64,000 nt of DNA from NCBI RefSeq assembly GCF_964340395.1, contig NC_135563.1:21784151-21848150 (forward strand). Reading direction: 5' to 3'. This stretch comes from Glandiceps talaboti (taxonomy: Eukaryota; Hemichordata; Enteropneusta; Spengelidae). Shown piece after piece: positions 26,601-40,461 of the stretch. Both the position numbers and the translations under genes were made by a program. The notes below the pieces were generated by a model that saw only the letters and a list, made by a program, of their open reading frames with translations, had not been told where the DNA came from and ran no database searches. The number at the start of each line of letters is the position of its first letter. The stretch's first letter is position 1.

Positions 26601-29600
26601 ACCCAATACACTCTGACAACACAAATAACTTACCTGTCATTTATACTCCATCTTGTTCTAAGAAAACCCTTTCTAGACCATTTTGTCTAAATTAAAGTAA
26701 TGAAATAATAATAATAATAATAATATGATTTATTTCCCAATATTTAAACATACAATATGCAAGGAAACAATACAATTACATGATAACGGGAAAGAGGAGA
26801 TTGGAAGTAGTTATCAAGTAACTAATCGAGTCCATCCCCTTAAATACGTACTTAATCAAACAAAATGCAATAGTCTGGGCTTATGTTCAAAAAACATACC
26901 GCTACAACATACAATATATACATTGAAGAAAAATAACTAACTATTAACTAATTATTGTTTACAAGAAAAACTAGACACATGCAAATATTTTTTGTATTCT
27001 CGTTTTGAATTTGGACCTGTATTGAATATTTCTTATATCAAGTGGTGATTAATGTTCTATTATCACTATCACTAATAGGATCTATTGGAATCATCATGGT
27101 TGAATGCTTAGAGTGGGTGGCTCACAATTTGCAAGTTAGTGCTTCTTGCGTTACCATGTCATAATTGTTTCTAAATAATTAAAGTCTCTTGGCATGATTT
27201 GACCCATGACTGTACTCTAGTCAACCCAGCTCTATAAATACGGACCTTGGATGGGATAGTGGTTTCTATGTGAAGGATTTAATCCTATGTGCTTGGTGGT
27301 AGTATGATATGACCATCACATCTATTCAACCCAGCTGTATAAAAGGGGACCTGATAGGACAGAGGTTGCTATATTTCTCTAAATCTCACAGAGAAATACT
27401 TTGCATAAAGCCATTGCAGACTGCAAACAGGAAATTGAGATAACAGTACCGTCACTCAAATTGGGGGTATCATCACCTCATAGTACCGTTTCTTATTAGA
27501 GCTTTGTTCCTTGGATTCTGTAGAAGTGTAAATCAGGAATGTTTTTTTTTTTGATCTTTCAGACATCGAGGAAAGCAGCAGTGCTCTATGATTAAGTGAG
27601 TAACCTATACCATACATGTATATACCCCCAAGGAAGGTACACACAGACAGGAAGTAGAGCGCCACCATGGCAAATTTTGGAAAGGCCTATTCAGGTACAG
27701 CTCCATAAGCATTGGGAACGTATGTATTTAAAGTTTTTACATGTACAATGTAACTTAAAATCAAGAACTTTGATAAACTGTCACTCTGTATAAAATGTTC
27801 TTTGGTTGGCACAATGTGTAAGCATAAAGAAAGATGAACATACCTCTGGGAAGAATTCAAGTGGAAACTTTTCTTTTTCCTTAGTATGTGCTTCATTGAA
27901 TTTAGTACCCATGTACATTTCTCTACCACTGACAAAGCGAAATTTGCATGCTGTAATCAAATTAAACAATATTTGATTAATGATACACTTTGTCTTATTA
28001 ATTACTTTTTCTTTACAATTCATGAAAATTCCAAGTGAGTTTTATTACGACAGACTTTCCTACCTACACATTTGCAATCACAAAAAATTATATATAAGAA
28101 TATCAATGTACATGTATGTATATCTACAAATTTATACCATGATATACAATTGCCTCTATACATGATATACAAGTCTATCATGTCATCTATACCATGGTAT
28201 ATAAGTCTATCAATTCATCTATACCATGATATACAATTGCCTCTATACATGATATACAAGTCTATCATGTCATCTATACCATGGTATATAAGTCTATCAA
28301 TTCATCTATACCATGATATACAATTGCCTCTATACATGATATACAAGTCTATCATGTCATCTATACCATGGTATATGTCTATAAATTCATCTATACCATG
28401 GTATATAAGTCTATCAATTCATCTATACCATGATATATAAGTCTATAAATTCATCTATACCATGGTATATAAGTCTATAAATTCATCTATACCATGGTAT
28501 ATAAGTCTATCAATTCATCTATACCATGGTATATAAGTCTATAAATTCATCTATACCATGGTATATAAGTCTATCAATTCATCTATACCATGGTATATAA
28601 GTCTATCAATTCATCTATACCATGGTATATATGTCTATAAATTCATCTATACCATGGTATATAAGTCTATCAATTCATCTATACCATGGTATATAAGTCT
28701 ATCAATTCATCTATACCATGGTATATAAGTCTATCAATTCATCTATACCGTGGTATATAAGTCTATCAATTCATCTATACCATGGTATATAAGTCTATCA
28801 ATTCATCTATACCGTGGTATATAAGTCTATCAATTCATCTATACCATGGTGTATATGTCTATAAATTCACCTATACCATGGTATATAAGTCTATCAATTC
28901 ATCTATACCATGATATACGTCTGTAAAGTCATTTACATCGTATCCTCACCTTTAAAATCATACAGGAATATATTGTGAAGATTTTCATGAATGAAGAACA
29001 AACTACCAAGTGCCTGTAATAGAACAAATGAAGAGAAATGGGTACATATTATAGTAGTCTATTTTGATCAACAACAAACTTGACTTTGATTATATAAGTT
29101 TATGAGTCACAAAACACATTTCATCAACATGTACATTTTGTATGGCTGATGTTTTTATTTAATAGACTTTTCAGAGTCAAAGCAATCCACATTGGCACCT
29201 TCAATTATGATTTGACGTTCCTATCTAACCTGATGTACAATTGGTCAAAAGTTTATTTGTAGCCTTTACAAGCTGACATGCTATTGGTCAAAAGTTGACA
29301 GACTTGCAAAACAAACTGATAGGCTATTGGTCAAAAGTTTATGAGTTTGCCAAACAAACTGATATGCTATTGGTCAAAAAGTTTACACGTTTGCTAAACA
29401 AACTGATATGCTATTGGACAAAAGTTCAAAGTTAGCTTTACAAACAGATATGCTATTGGTCAAAAGTTCAAAGTTAGCTGTACAAACTGACATGGTATTG
29501 GTCAAAAGTTCAAAGTTAGCTGTACAAACTGACATGGTATTGGTCAAAAAGTTCAAAGTTAGCTCTACAAACTGACATGCTATTGGTCAAAAATCCATGG

Positions 29601-32600
29601 TCAAACCAATTTGAAATTTGCATCCCTTTGATGAGAATGTACTTTAGAGTTTTAAAACCGGATGTAATATTGGTGAATATTTCTGTTACTTATCTTAGAT
29701 AGACATGTATGTCTGGTTTCACAGTTGGGAATACAAACATCAGTAATCCAATTATACATGGCTTGAAAGTAATTGGGTTATTCCCATGGGCAAGCCAACA
29801 GCACATCAACTGTACAACTATGGCCATTGAAAAGTATTCATACGTTACAATATTTGACTTTTGTTCAGACGGTAAACCACTTCCCTTGATTGGGACAAAA
29901 CATGTCTTGACCTGAGACAGTCTCAAACTGTTTGGTCAGCTAATAAAGGCCTAAACCTGCCACAAATGTTCAAATTTTATCTTTTAGTTTGCCTTATACA
30001 TGTATGATGTGGGCCTAAACCACCCACAACCACATATTCACACTTGTTCAAATAGTTGACTTGAGCCTAAATTAGCTAAACTGTTCACACCTATTCTTCT
30101 TGTCAAGCTGGGCCTAAGTTAGCTAAACTGTTCACATTTATTCTTGTTGTCAGGCTGGGGCGTGAACCACCCAGAACCACATGTTCACATTTACATTATT
30201 TTTGTCAAGTGTGGGTCTGATTTTGTCCAAACTGATTAGACTTGTTCATTTAAATGTATGAAGTGTATGAAGGAGATCTACTCTGTAATGTCAACACCTG
30301 TACAATGAGTTGAAATTAAAATGAAGTGTCTCTATCTTGTTAACTTCTACAGCTGTTTAATCAAAGAGATGAAGAACTGGTAAAATTACTGTATTCTGTA
30401 AACATGTACATTTTCTGTAATTCTAATATTTGGAAGCCTAGAAAGGAGTGCGGGGAATCCTCCTAAGATAAGACTTATTGGTAGTAACAGGCATTTAATA
30501 CTAAATAGATCTTGTCTACAATAAGTCTGAAAACGTGATAATTCACCCAAATACTGCTTATAGTAAAACATGTCAATCAAATGGCCAACAAGGTGTCTAC
30601 ATCAGATGTTGTTACTACAGATTGATAGTTGACGAACTGTGTAATTTCAATGCAAGTGTCAATGTCCAGAGTACACAGAGGTGACCATGACTTTACAATG
30701 GACTATTGACTGTGTACATGTACTTGACTATCGCAAACAGATTTTTAGTTGATAAATATCAATGCAACAGTGGAAAAAATTCCAGTGTTTCTCCATATCT
30801 CTAGGCACTTAATGCAGGTGTTGAACAAGCACACTCTTCAGACAACTGTTGTCCCATGAAATATTATCTCTGTTTTTTTTAAGACCTAGGTCAAATTGTT
30901 ACTTGTCAGTATACAATGTACACTTGTTCCCAGCTGGTGTTTGGTCAGTTAATCTCCTTAAAAGTCCCAGCTTTGCAGTATGCCAGTTCAGTATGATGCA
31001 TTGGTGGTTGGCAATGCTCTACCAAATACCTTCGGATTAGACACCACAATTTGTCTTCCTCCTAGCAATTCACTACTCTGTTGTTGCTATACTACTCAAT
31101 ACGTTTTATGTGTTTTCTACGGATTCTTTTTTAGCTAGGTTTTACTTCAAGTTACACACCTCAAATGTTCAGATCATAAACTACATTGGAAGGCTGGATT
31201 CCAGCTTATGTTCAGCAAATAGTTCTGAAATCTACAGGATCACAAAATAATCAAAGTCTATAGAGGAGAATATGGAGAGAATGGTATGTGTTGTTCACAG
31301 TAGTACATCATATAACAGTTAGCCAAATTAAAAACTACCTGTTGTCCTTCCTGTGTCAATTTACACAGGTAAAATTCCTGAGCAATTAGGCATCTTGATG
31401 TGTGGAGATTTCTGGGCTTGGGAAAGGTTTAAATGTCTGAATTGAAACTCTAGAGTGTGTAAATGATGGAAGGAAGAATATATCTCAGAGACCAATTTGT
31501 TTGATAATCAAAGTATCTCTAAAATTGGTTTCTGCAAGTTATGGACAAGAACTAGTTGCTAGAGCATCACCACAGCCTTTTTTGAAAGATCAATGTGTCA
31601 GAACAGCAATACACACAACATAGCAGAGGTAGAGTTTTAGAGATCTTCATGAACTCTCCTGCAGTATGTAAAACTCTCTAGTCTCCCAAAGTTTTGCCAT
31701 GTGAAAGCTTGTTTCAGTGGTACTCTTGAAATGATTATAGAACTTTGGTTGTTAAACATCTTGTTGTCAAGGAAATCCACAGAGTTATTAAAATGAGTTT
31801 GGTGGCCATGTTGGAACATAATAATTGATAATATGGATAAATTTTGAAATCATTATGTTCTTTTTTTTCAAAAATATTGCATAGTGACCCCTCATTTATC
31901 GTCTTGATTTTAACTTAGAATCCGTAGGACTATAACAGTAAAAGTTTAGTATCATTATTTCTGAGGTACGATACTCTTAACGATGAATAGAAAGACAATG
32001 CTGAAAATTCTCCCCTTGTAGTTAGGTATCTGAACTATTTCTTACCATAGTCATTTATACTCATAAAGAAAATAAGCTTTGTGTTTTTAGGTGGTACTCA
32101 CTTTCAACCACTGTACATCTGTATATGTGGTCATGGGATAAAAATTGCATAAAACACTGTGGTATGTGTATATTTTTGCATGTCTGTTTCACAACATGAA
32201 ATATTTTATTACAGTAGCCAATTAGAAACTGTTTCCTTTGTATTCTATCCTATAAACCACTATGAACTATGTTGTTGTACACAGAGGACAAACTTTTTGA
32301 CTGGATCATACATGTACCAAGGTTTCTATAAGGAAGGAAGATTTTATAAGCCAGACAGATTTTGAGATCTATGACTTTATAAGTTGTATATATCTTGATT
32401 TGCTTCACTTAGTTTTAAAATTTCGCATTGTAGAAATTTGGAGAGAATCTTTGCAGTTTTAAAATAATGCACTATCTGATATCTACAAGAACACAACAAA
32501 GACCCTAATATGATAGGTGGTGGTTAGGTACTCTAATGGGATAGGGAAGGGTTTGGTCCCTACATGTACCTCTAATGGGCTAGGGGAAGGTTTGGTCCCT

Positions 32601-35600
32601 ACATGTACAATGTACCTCTAATGGGAGAGGAGAGGTTTAGTCCCTAAATGTACCTCTAATGGGATAGGAAAGGGTTTGGTCCCTACATGTACCTCTAATG
32701 GGATAGGAAAGGGTTTGGTCCCTACATGTACAATGTACCTCTAATGGGAGAGGAGAGGTTTAGTCCCTACATGTACCTCTAATGGGATAGGAAAGGGTTT
32801 GGTCCCTACATGTACCTCTAATGGGCTAGGGGAAAGTTCGGTCCCTACATGTACAATGTACCTCTAATGGGAGAGAAGAGGTTTAGTCCCTACATGTACC
32901 TCTAATGGGAGAGGAGAGGTTTAGTCCCTACATGTACAATGTACCTCTAATGGGAGAGAAGAGGTTTAGTCCCTACATGTACCTCTAATGGGAGAGAAGA
33001 GGTTTAATCCCTACATGTACCTCTAATGGGAGAAAAGAGGTTTAGTCCCTACATGTACCTCTAATGGGAGAGAAGAGGTTTAGTCCCTACATGTACAATG
33101 TACCTCTAATGGGAGAGAAGAGGTTTAGTCCCTACATGTACCTCTAATGGGATAGGAAAGGGTTTGGTCCCTACATGTACAATGTACCTCTAATGGGATA
33201 GGAAAGGGTTTAGTCCCTACATGTACCTCTAATGGGATAGGAAAGGGTTTGGTCCCTACATGTACCTCTAATGGGATAGGAAAGGGTTTGGTCCCTACAT
33301 GTACAATGTACCTCTAATGGGATAGGAAAGGGTTTAGTTCCTACATGTACCTCTAATGGGATAGGAAAGGGTTTAGTCCCTACATGTACCTCTAATGGGA
33401 TAGGAAAGGGTTTGGTCCCTACATGTACCTCTAATGGGATAGGAAAGGGTTTGGTCCCTACATGTACCTCTAATGGGAGAGAAGAGGTTTAGTCCCTACA
33501 TGTACCTCTAATGGGAGAGGAGAGGTTTGGTCCCTACATGTACCTCTAATGGGATAGGAAAGGGTTTGGTCCCTACATGTACCTCTAATGGGATAGGAAA
33601 GGGTTTGGTCCCTACATGTACCTCTAATGGGAGAGGAGAGGTTTGGTCCCTACATGTACCTCTAATGGGATAGGAAAGGGTTTAGTCCCGACATGTACCT
33701 CTAATGGGCTAGGGGAGGGCTTGGTCCCTACATGTACAATGTACCTCTAATGGGAGAGGGGAGGTTTAGTCCCTAACATGTATAATGTACCTCTAATGGC
33801 ATAGGAAAGGGTTTAGTCCCTACATGTACCTTTAATGGGATAGGAAAGGGTTTGGTGCCTACATGTACCTTTAATGGGCTAGGGGAGGGTTTTGGTCCCT
33901 ACATGTACCTCATGTGACTTGATCATTAAGAAATAAGGTGAAGAATGACGGTACATCACCAATTATATGCATTCAAAAGACTAAACATTTAGTTGTGGCA
34001 ACATTTCCCAACTGCTATAATAGCTGATAATGAGCATTTCAGGTTCATTTGTCATATGTGTTAAGACTAAGAGTTCAAGATCAAGTCTTATCCTACGTAT
34101 CAATTTCCGACAACAAAACTGCTCACATTAGATGAATGTAAATATTATTTTTAAACATATTTCATGCCAATTTATTGTCATAAATAATAATATAATTTGT
34201 CAATAATCAAACATATTCTTGACATTTAGGCTTTGAATTTAATATTTGATAGCAGCTGGTCCAAATTATATATTCTACTCAAAATGTCATTAACGTATTA
34301 TTTCCATATATATTTTGTAGAACTATTAGAATGTCTTAATGCTAGCCTTGACTCACAGGCAAGATTTTTTAAAAAGAAAACTGCAGCAGAATTCGAAGTA
34401 AACAGTTGAACACTAACAGGTATATTTGTGGTTCTGCTTATCTGCTATGTATAGATTTTATGAAAATAATCTCTCCTTTACATTCACATAGGATTAGCAA
34501 TAACTTAGGTGTTTTAAAGTCTCTATGTAGGATTAGCAATTAACTGTTTTACAGTCTCTATGTAGGATTAGCAATAACTGTGTTAAAGTCTCTATACAGG
34601 ATTAGCAATAACTGTGTTTAAAAGTCTCTATGTAGGATTAGCAATAACTTTTAAAATTAAAGCTTCTATGTGGGATTAGCAATAACTGTGTTTTAAGGTC
34701 TCTATGTAGGATTAGCAATAACTGTTTCAAAGTCTCTATGTAGGATTAGCAATAACTCAGGTGTTTTAAGTCTATGTGTTTACATATAGATGGCTAGAAC
34801 GGTAGTCTTTGCCTAGAATCACTCTATGTAAATGTCTCTAGATTAGTTTGACAGGGTGAACATTCAAGTATACAATGACCATGTTTAATTCTAGGGTCTA
34901 CTTCATGACTTTATTATTTAACTGACATCAACATCGACCACTGTACTTTATTATCAAATACAGAGTGTCCAGTAAAAAGACAATCTTATGACGTTTTGCA
35001 GGATGATATACTAGTACATGTATAGTGTACAAGTTTGGTGATCTGAAAGTTGGTAATCTTAATATTGGACAAAAGGCAATGATACAGAAGTACCAAGCTG
35101 TGTTGTCATTTCTGAGTACTCTCTCAAGAAAATGAAAGCTACATTTAAACTCCAAACCAAGAAGCACCAAGCTGTGTTGCTGTTTCGGAGAGAGTACTCC
35201 CGATAAAATGAAAACAAGAATTTAACCCAAGTTATCTCCTGTCAAAGTAGTCTCATAATTGTCATTGACTATAATTTTAGTTCAGCTTATATCAAAAATT
35301 CTGCTTTCAGAAGGATGGAGACACTTCCTTTCTATACTTAAAATCAATGACATGACTGAAGTATAAATTGAATACTCTCTATACATTGCCTTGTGAAAAC
35401 ATTCTCACGGTCTATTTCAATTTCAGATTCATATTACTCTTTGGATTCTTTGTATTTGAATATATTTTCAGTATTAGGAAACTAAGAATTCAGATAATTA
35501 AAACACAGGTTATTTTCAGATTCAATTCAGATTCATATTTGGATTCTGAATTTTGAATTGGAATTTAGGCAAACCAGAGTTGATATTAAAGAGTGCAGGA

Positions 35601-38596
35601 GTTACTGAGAGTTTACATGTATATAAATTTTTATACAAATTATTTCCAACCAACAGGAGCTGATATTAATAATGCAAGTGACTACAAAATGATGTTTTTT
35701 TTCATTCAAATATATATCTTACAACTAACATGCTCTTTACATCTTTCAAATGCTCGCTTGCCAAGTTCCTTTCGTTCTTAATGACTTCTGACTTTGTGTG
35801 GTCAGCCTGACAACACTAACGACCAAATGCGTAAGTGAGTTTAGCCTCCTAGGAACACACACACACTTCAAGCAATTGTCACAGTGATTTTGATAGATAG
35901 TTTCATATATTTATTTATACATTAAACTGCTTGGTTGGCATGTTTGTTATAACTCATGGTGTCTTACAGCTTTCCTGTAGCAGTCATCCCATCAGTTAGT
36001 CATTACTACTGTGGATACCAAGCTTTCGGCTTACTGAAAAAGATATGAACTATTGTTGTTGGATGTGGTACTCCGTTACAGTGGGAGATAGAAGTACCTT
36101 TGTTGTTGGGATATCAATTATAATCACTGTGTAATCAACTGCAAGGTCATGGAAGTCATCATAGAGATGCCTTACTGTGAAACTAACACCCATTCAATCG
36201 CTTACAATCTATACGAACATATCCCAACAATAGTTTTAGTATATCTCTATCTCAGTTAGCTGAATACTGCCAAGTTTCCTATGTCATACAAATCAGCCAT
36301 CATACACAGTACATCACTGTATACCAATCATCATAGGACGATCAGCTGTGAAAACAGATTTCCGTCATCACCACACATACTACTGTGAGTGGGTATTTGA
36401 CACAAGTTGTATGTCAACGATAACCGATAACACAACAAAAACCGTAGCGTGATAATCACCGTTGACAACTATGAGTAAATACATGTATGGGAAGAATGTA
36501 TGAATACACATTGTATTAGGCATGTTCCATCACTTGATAGCTAACGAAAAGACCAAACTAAACTGACCTGTATATGTACTTCATTATATGGTAAACCATT
36601 GTAAATAACATATTTATGATCACTACAAGATTTCCCATACTTTCATCATCCTACTAATTGGTGTACAATTTATTGTCAATTTTACCACATTTTACCTCTT
36701 CCCACTGAATGCCACGATTCACCTTACGGAATGAAATGTCTGGATTCACAGGTCAAAGTTGTTGGAAATAGAGAGGTGATGAAACTGAAGCCAACATGAA
36801 CTCTGTCATACAATTGTTAAACAAGTACAGAAGTAGCATCAATAGATTGGTTATGAAAGATTATAATCTTGTTTATACATGTATCATAATTATTCACTCT
36901 TTAATACCTTGAAGGTAAAGAACTATATGGTTACAGTTTATATATTTTGGATAACATTATTAGCTGTGTTAGTCACATTTATGTTATTATTATATATCAA
37001 TTTACATGTATTTATGAATAAAGGTATTTATGTATTACTATTAGTGATCAATGAATGAATGAATGAATGAATGAATGAATGAATGGATGAATGAATGAAT
37101 GAATGAAAGAATGGATGAATGAATAGATGGATGAATGAATGAATAGATGAATGAATGAATGAAAATGAATAAATGGATGGATGGATGAATAATTGATGGA
37201 TCAATGACTGACCGACTGACTGATGAATGAATGAATGAATGAATAAATGAATGAATGAATGAATGAATGAATGAAAGAAAGAATGAATGAATAAATGAAT
37301 GAATGAATGAATGAATGGATGGATGAATGAATGAATAAATGGATGGATGGATGGATGAATAATTGATGGATCACTGACTGACCAACTGAATGATGAATGA
37401 ATGAATGAATGAATGAATGAATGAATGAATGAAAGAAAGAATGAATGAATGAATGAATAAATGAATGAATGAATGAATGAATGAATAAAGGAGTGAACAT
37501 ACATATTTCATGTATTAAAGTCACTTGAAAATAAAGTTCATTGTAAACACATTAAAAGACCATTTTCACTGAAAATAAAAAACATTAGACTTTATTTGAA
37601 TAAATAACAGAAGAAATGAACATACTGCTATTTAACATTGCAATAAATGTGTATGGATACATTAAACTGTTTTTATCTTCTAGTGTATTTTGTTCTACTC
37701 TTTACTGGTCCAAGTAGGATGTCAAAACAGCCACTCTTTGACACCTTGTGTATGACTATTTAATCAAAGGCAAGTATTTGTAAAGAAACACATGTGTTTG
37801 TCATAATCCATGCATTCCCCTGTTACTAACTATATGACACCTACACCATGCTTTGTAGCTATTGCAACGATTGGTGTGCTTTATTGAAGTTCTTAACCTT
37901 TGACCTCGGCAGTAAATTGTCCAAGCAGGTGTGTGTATTATAGCACTGCCAATACCACCATAAGTAGAACCATATGTGACTATATGCAGAACAGACAATG
38001 TGTTTAACACTGCAGTAAACGATTGGATGATACATGTACGTTTGGCCTTGCGACACAACTAGTGTTGCTAAGCTCTGACTATGTGTAATTACGTATCAGG
38101 CTGGAAATATTGGATTCTTGTATGTGCAATGCACTGTTATTTCATTGCTGTACAAACATCTATCTCATTTATATTTTCATGTCGGGTACTTAAACATTTA
38201 TTTCAAATTTAAGGTGTGGAAATTATATCACAACACATGTTCATTACAATCGGCCAAAAAATATTTTATATTGAGGATAGTACGTGTATAAATTTTATCT
38301 TTGGTAAAACAATTGTACTGTGTAAGATCATCTTGAAATTCAGAATATTTCAAGTTGTACAATGTTTTATAGGTATTAATGCAGGTGGGAAGGGGGTGGA
38401 GGAGGGAGGGGGGAACGACAGACAGCAACATTCACCTCCAAATTTGTACAAATATATATGTGTGCCTGCATGTTTTAAATGTGTGCACATACATGCATGT
38501 ATATACATTGTATGTACTTGTGTGTGTGAGTGCTCACGTGTGTGTATATGTGTATGTGTGTATATGTGTATGTGAGTGTGTATGTGTGTGTGTGCG

Positions 38597-38662
<66 letters not shown>

Positions 38663-40155
38663 ATACATAAATATTGTGTTTGGATGCATACATACATGTA
38701 AATGATGTATGAAAAGATAATTACACAATACACATTACACACCATAGTATGTTGTGTATCTACGCATTAGACTGGATCTGTTGGTGTGTTATAAGACATT
38801 GCTGTGTATCACTGAGTGGCATAGATGTACATGTACAGAGTACAATGTATGCATCAAATACTGACTCACAGGGAGCAGGTAAAAACAGTATTTCACAGAT
38901 ATTTAGCTGTCTTTTCTTCACACTTTGATGATTTTTCAAAGACACAACAAAGAAAATGACTGATTACTAAGTTGCTGCTAGAGAGGCTTGAAAGATTAAT
39001 TATCATTAAAACAAATCTATTCCATTTATTTTATGTGTCTCTCTTTCTACGGCTAATTATATTGTTACATTAGTTGTCATTAATAGTGTAAATGATTCAC
39101 TTTAAACTGTAAACCAGTCTATGTCAATACAGACGTATTTTAATGCACAGACTGACTTCAAACATTGGGATTACAGTCAAATACAATCCACTCAGCCTGG
39201 CCATTTCAGTTTTATACAAGGTGAGATTATATCTATAAATATGTGTAGGTAAAATCACAAAGTGTACAAGAGAGAGAATGGAGCGTGCTGATAAATGTAT
39301 TGAAAATGACGACCAATAAACAGAAACTGACATATGGCACATTAAGAGTCATTAACAAGTAATAAATCAGTCACAATAATATCCAAAAGAATAGACTTCT
39401 AATCTACATATAACTTTTAACTGAAAAAAGGCAATAATAAAACGTTTAAAATGATTTCATTTCAATAGGAAATTCCTGAAGTTCGACATTAATTTTATAG
39501 CAGGGTGATGAAATCATTGCGCTTGTCATTTCAGGCATATTTATCTTCATTCATTTCTACGAGTTTGACAGAAACAACACATTCTTACTTTTACAAAGAG
39601 ACTCACTGGTTTCCATAGCGACAAACACTATCAGTCACGCATGGCAAGTGTTACTTTTTAGACAAATCAATGTATTTCTGATTCTATCATTTGCCATTCT
39701 TCTGACTATCAGTGATTGCTATATGATAACTATGGACACTGAAATAAATGCTTTAGGCATTGATGAATTCACATTATCAACTTGTTTTCAAATATTGACC
39801 ACATGAATTGAATTTTAACACTCCATATCACATTTTTATCTCTGAATTAATAGATTTCATGTTTACTGCACAAGTACTCTCTACATCAATGGTTTTCACA
39901 TAATAGGGCTTACATCTACATACATCAACAATCAATGTATATCAATAGTTTTCATATATTTTACCTATATTTAACCATACAATTTGTTCTCCATACATGT
40001 ATCAAGTTTTCATATATTTTTCCATATCTCTATATCAATGGTTTTCATATATTTTTCAATGTCTATATCAAAATAATTTTCACATATTTTACCATACAAT
40101 TTGTTCTCTATATCAATAGTTTTCACACATGAATATTTATCTCTAAATCAAGAGT

Positions 40156-40245
<90 letters not shown>

Positions 40246-40386
40246 AACAGTTACACACACATACACACATACATAGACACACACATACATACATACATAC
40301 ATACATACATACATACATACATACATGCACGCATACATACATACATACATACATACATACATTTACACACATACATACATACATAT

Positions 40387-40461
<75 letters not shown>

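Noticed and set aside
37028-37524. Ser/Ile/His-rich 158- and 107-codon frames
   Set aside because: Translation of (GAAT)n repeats.
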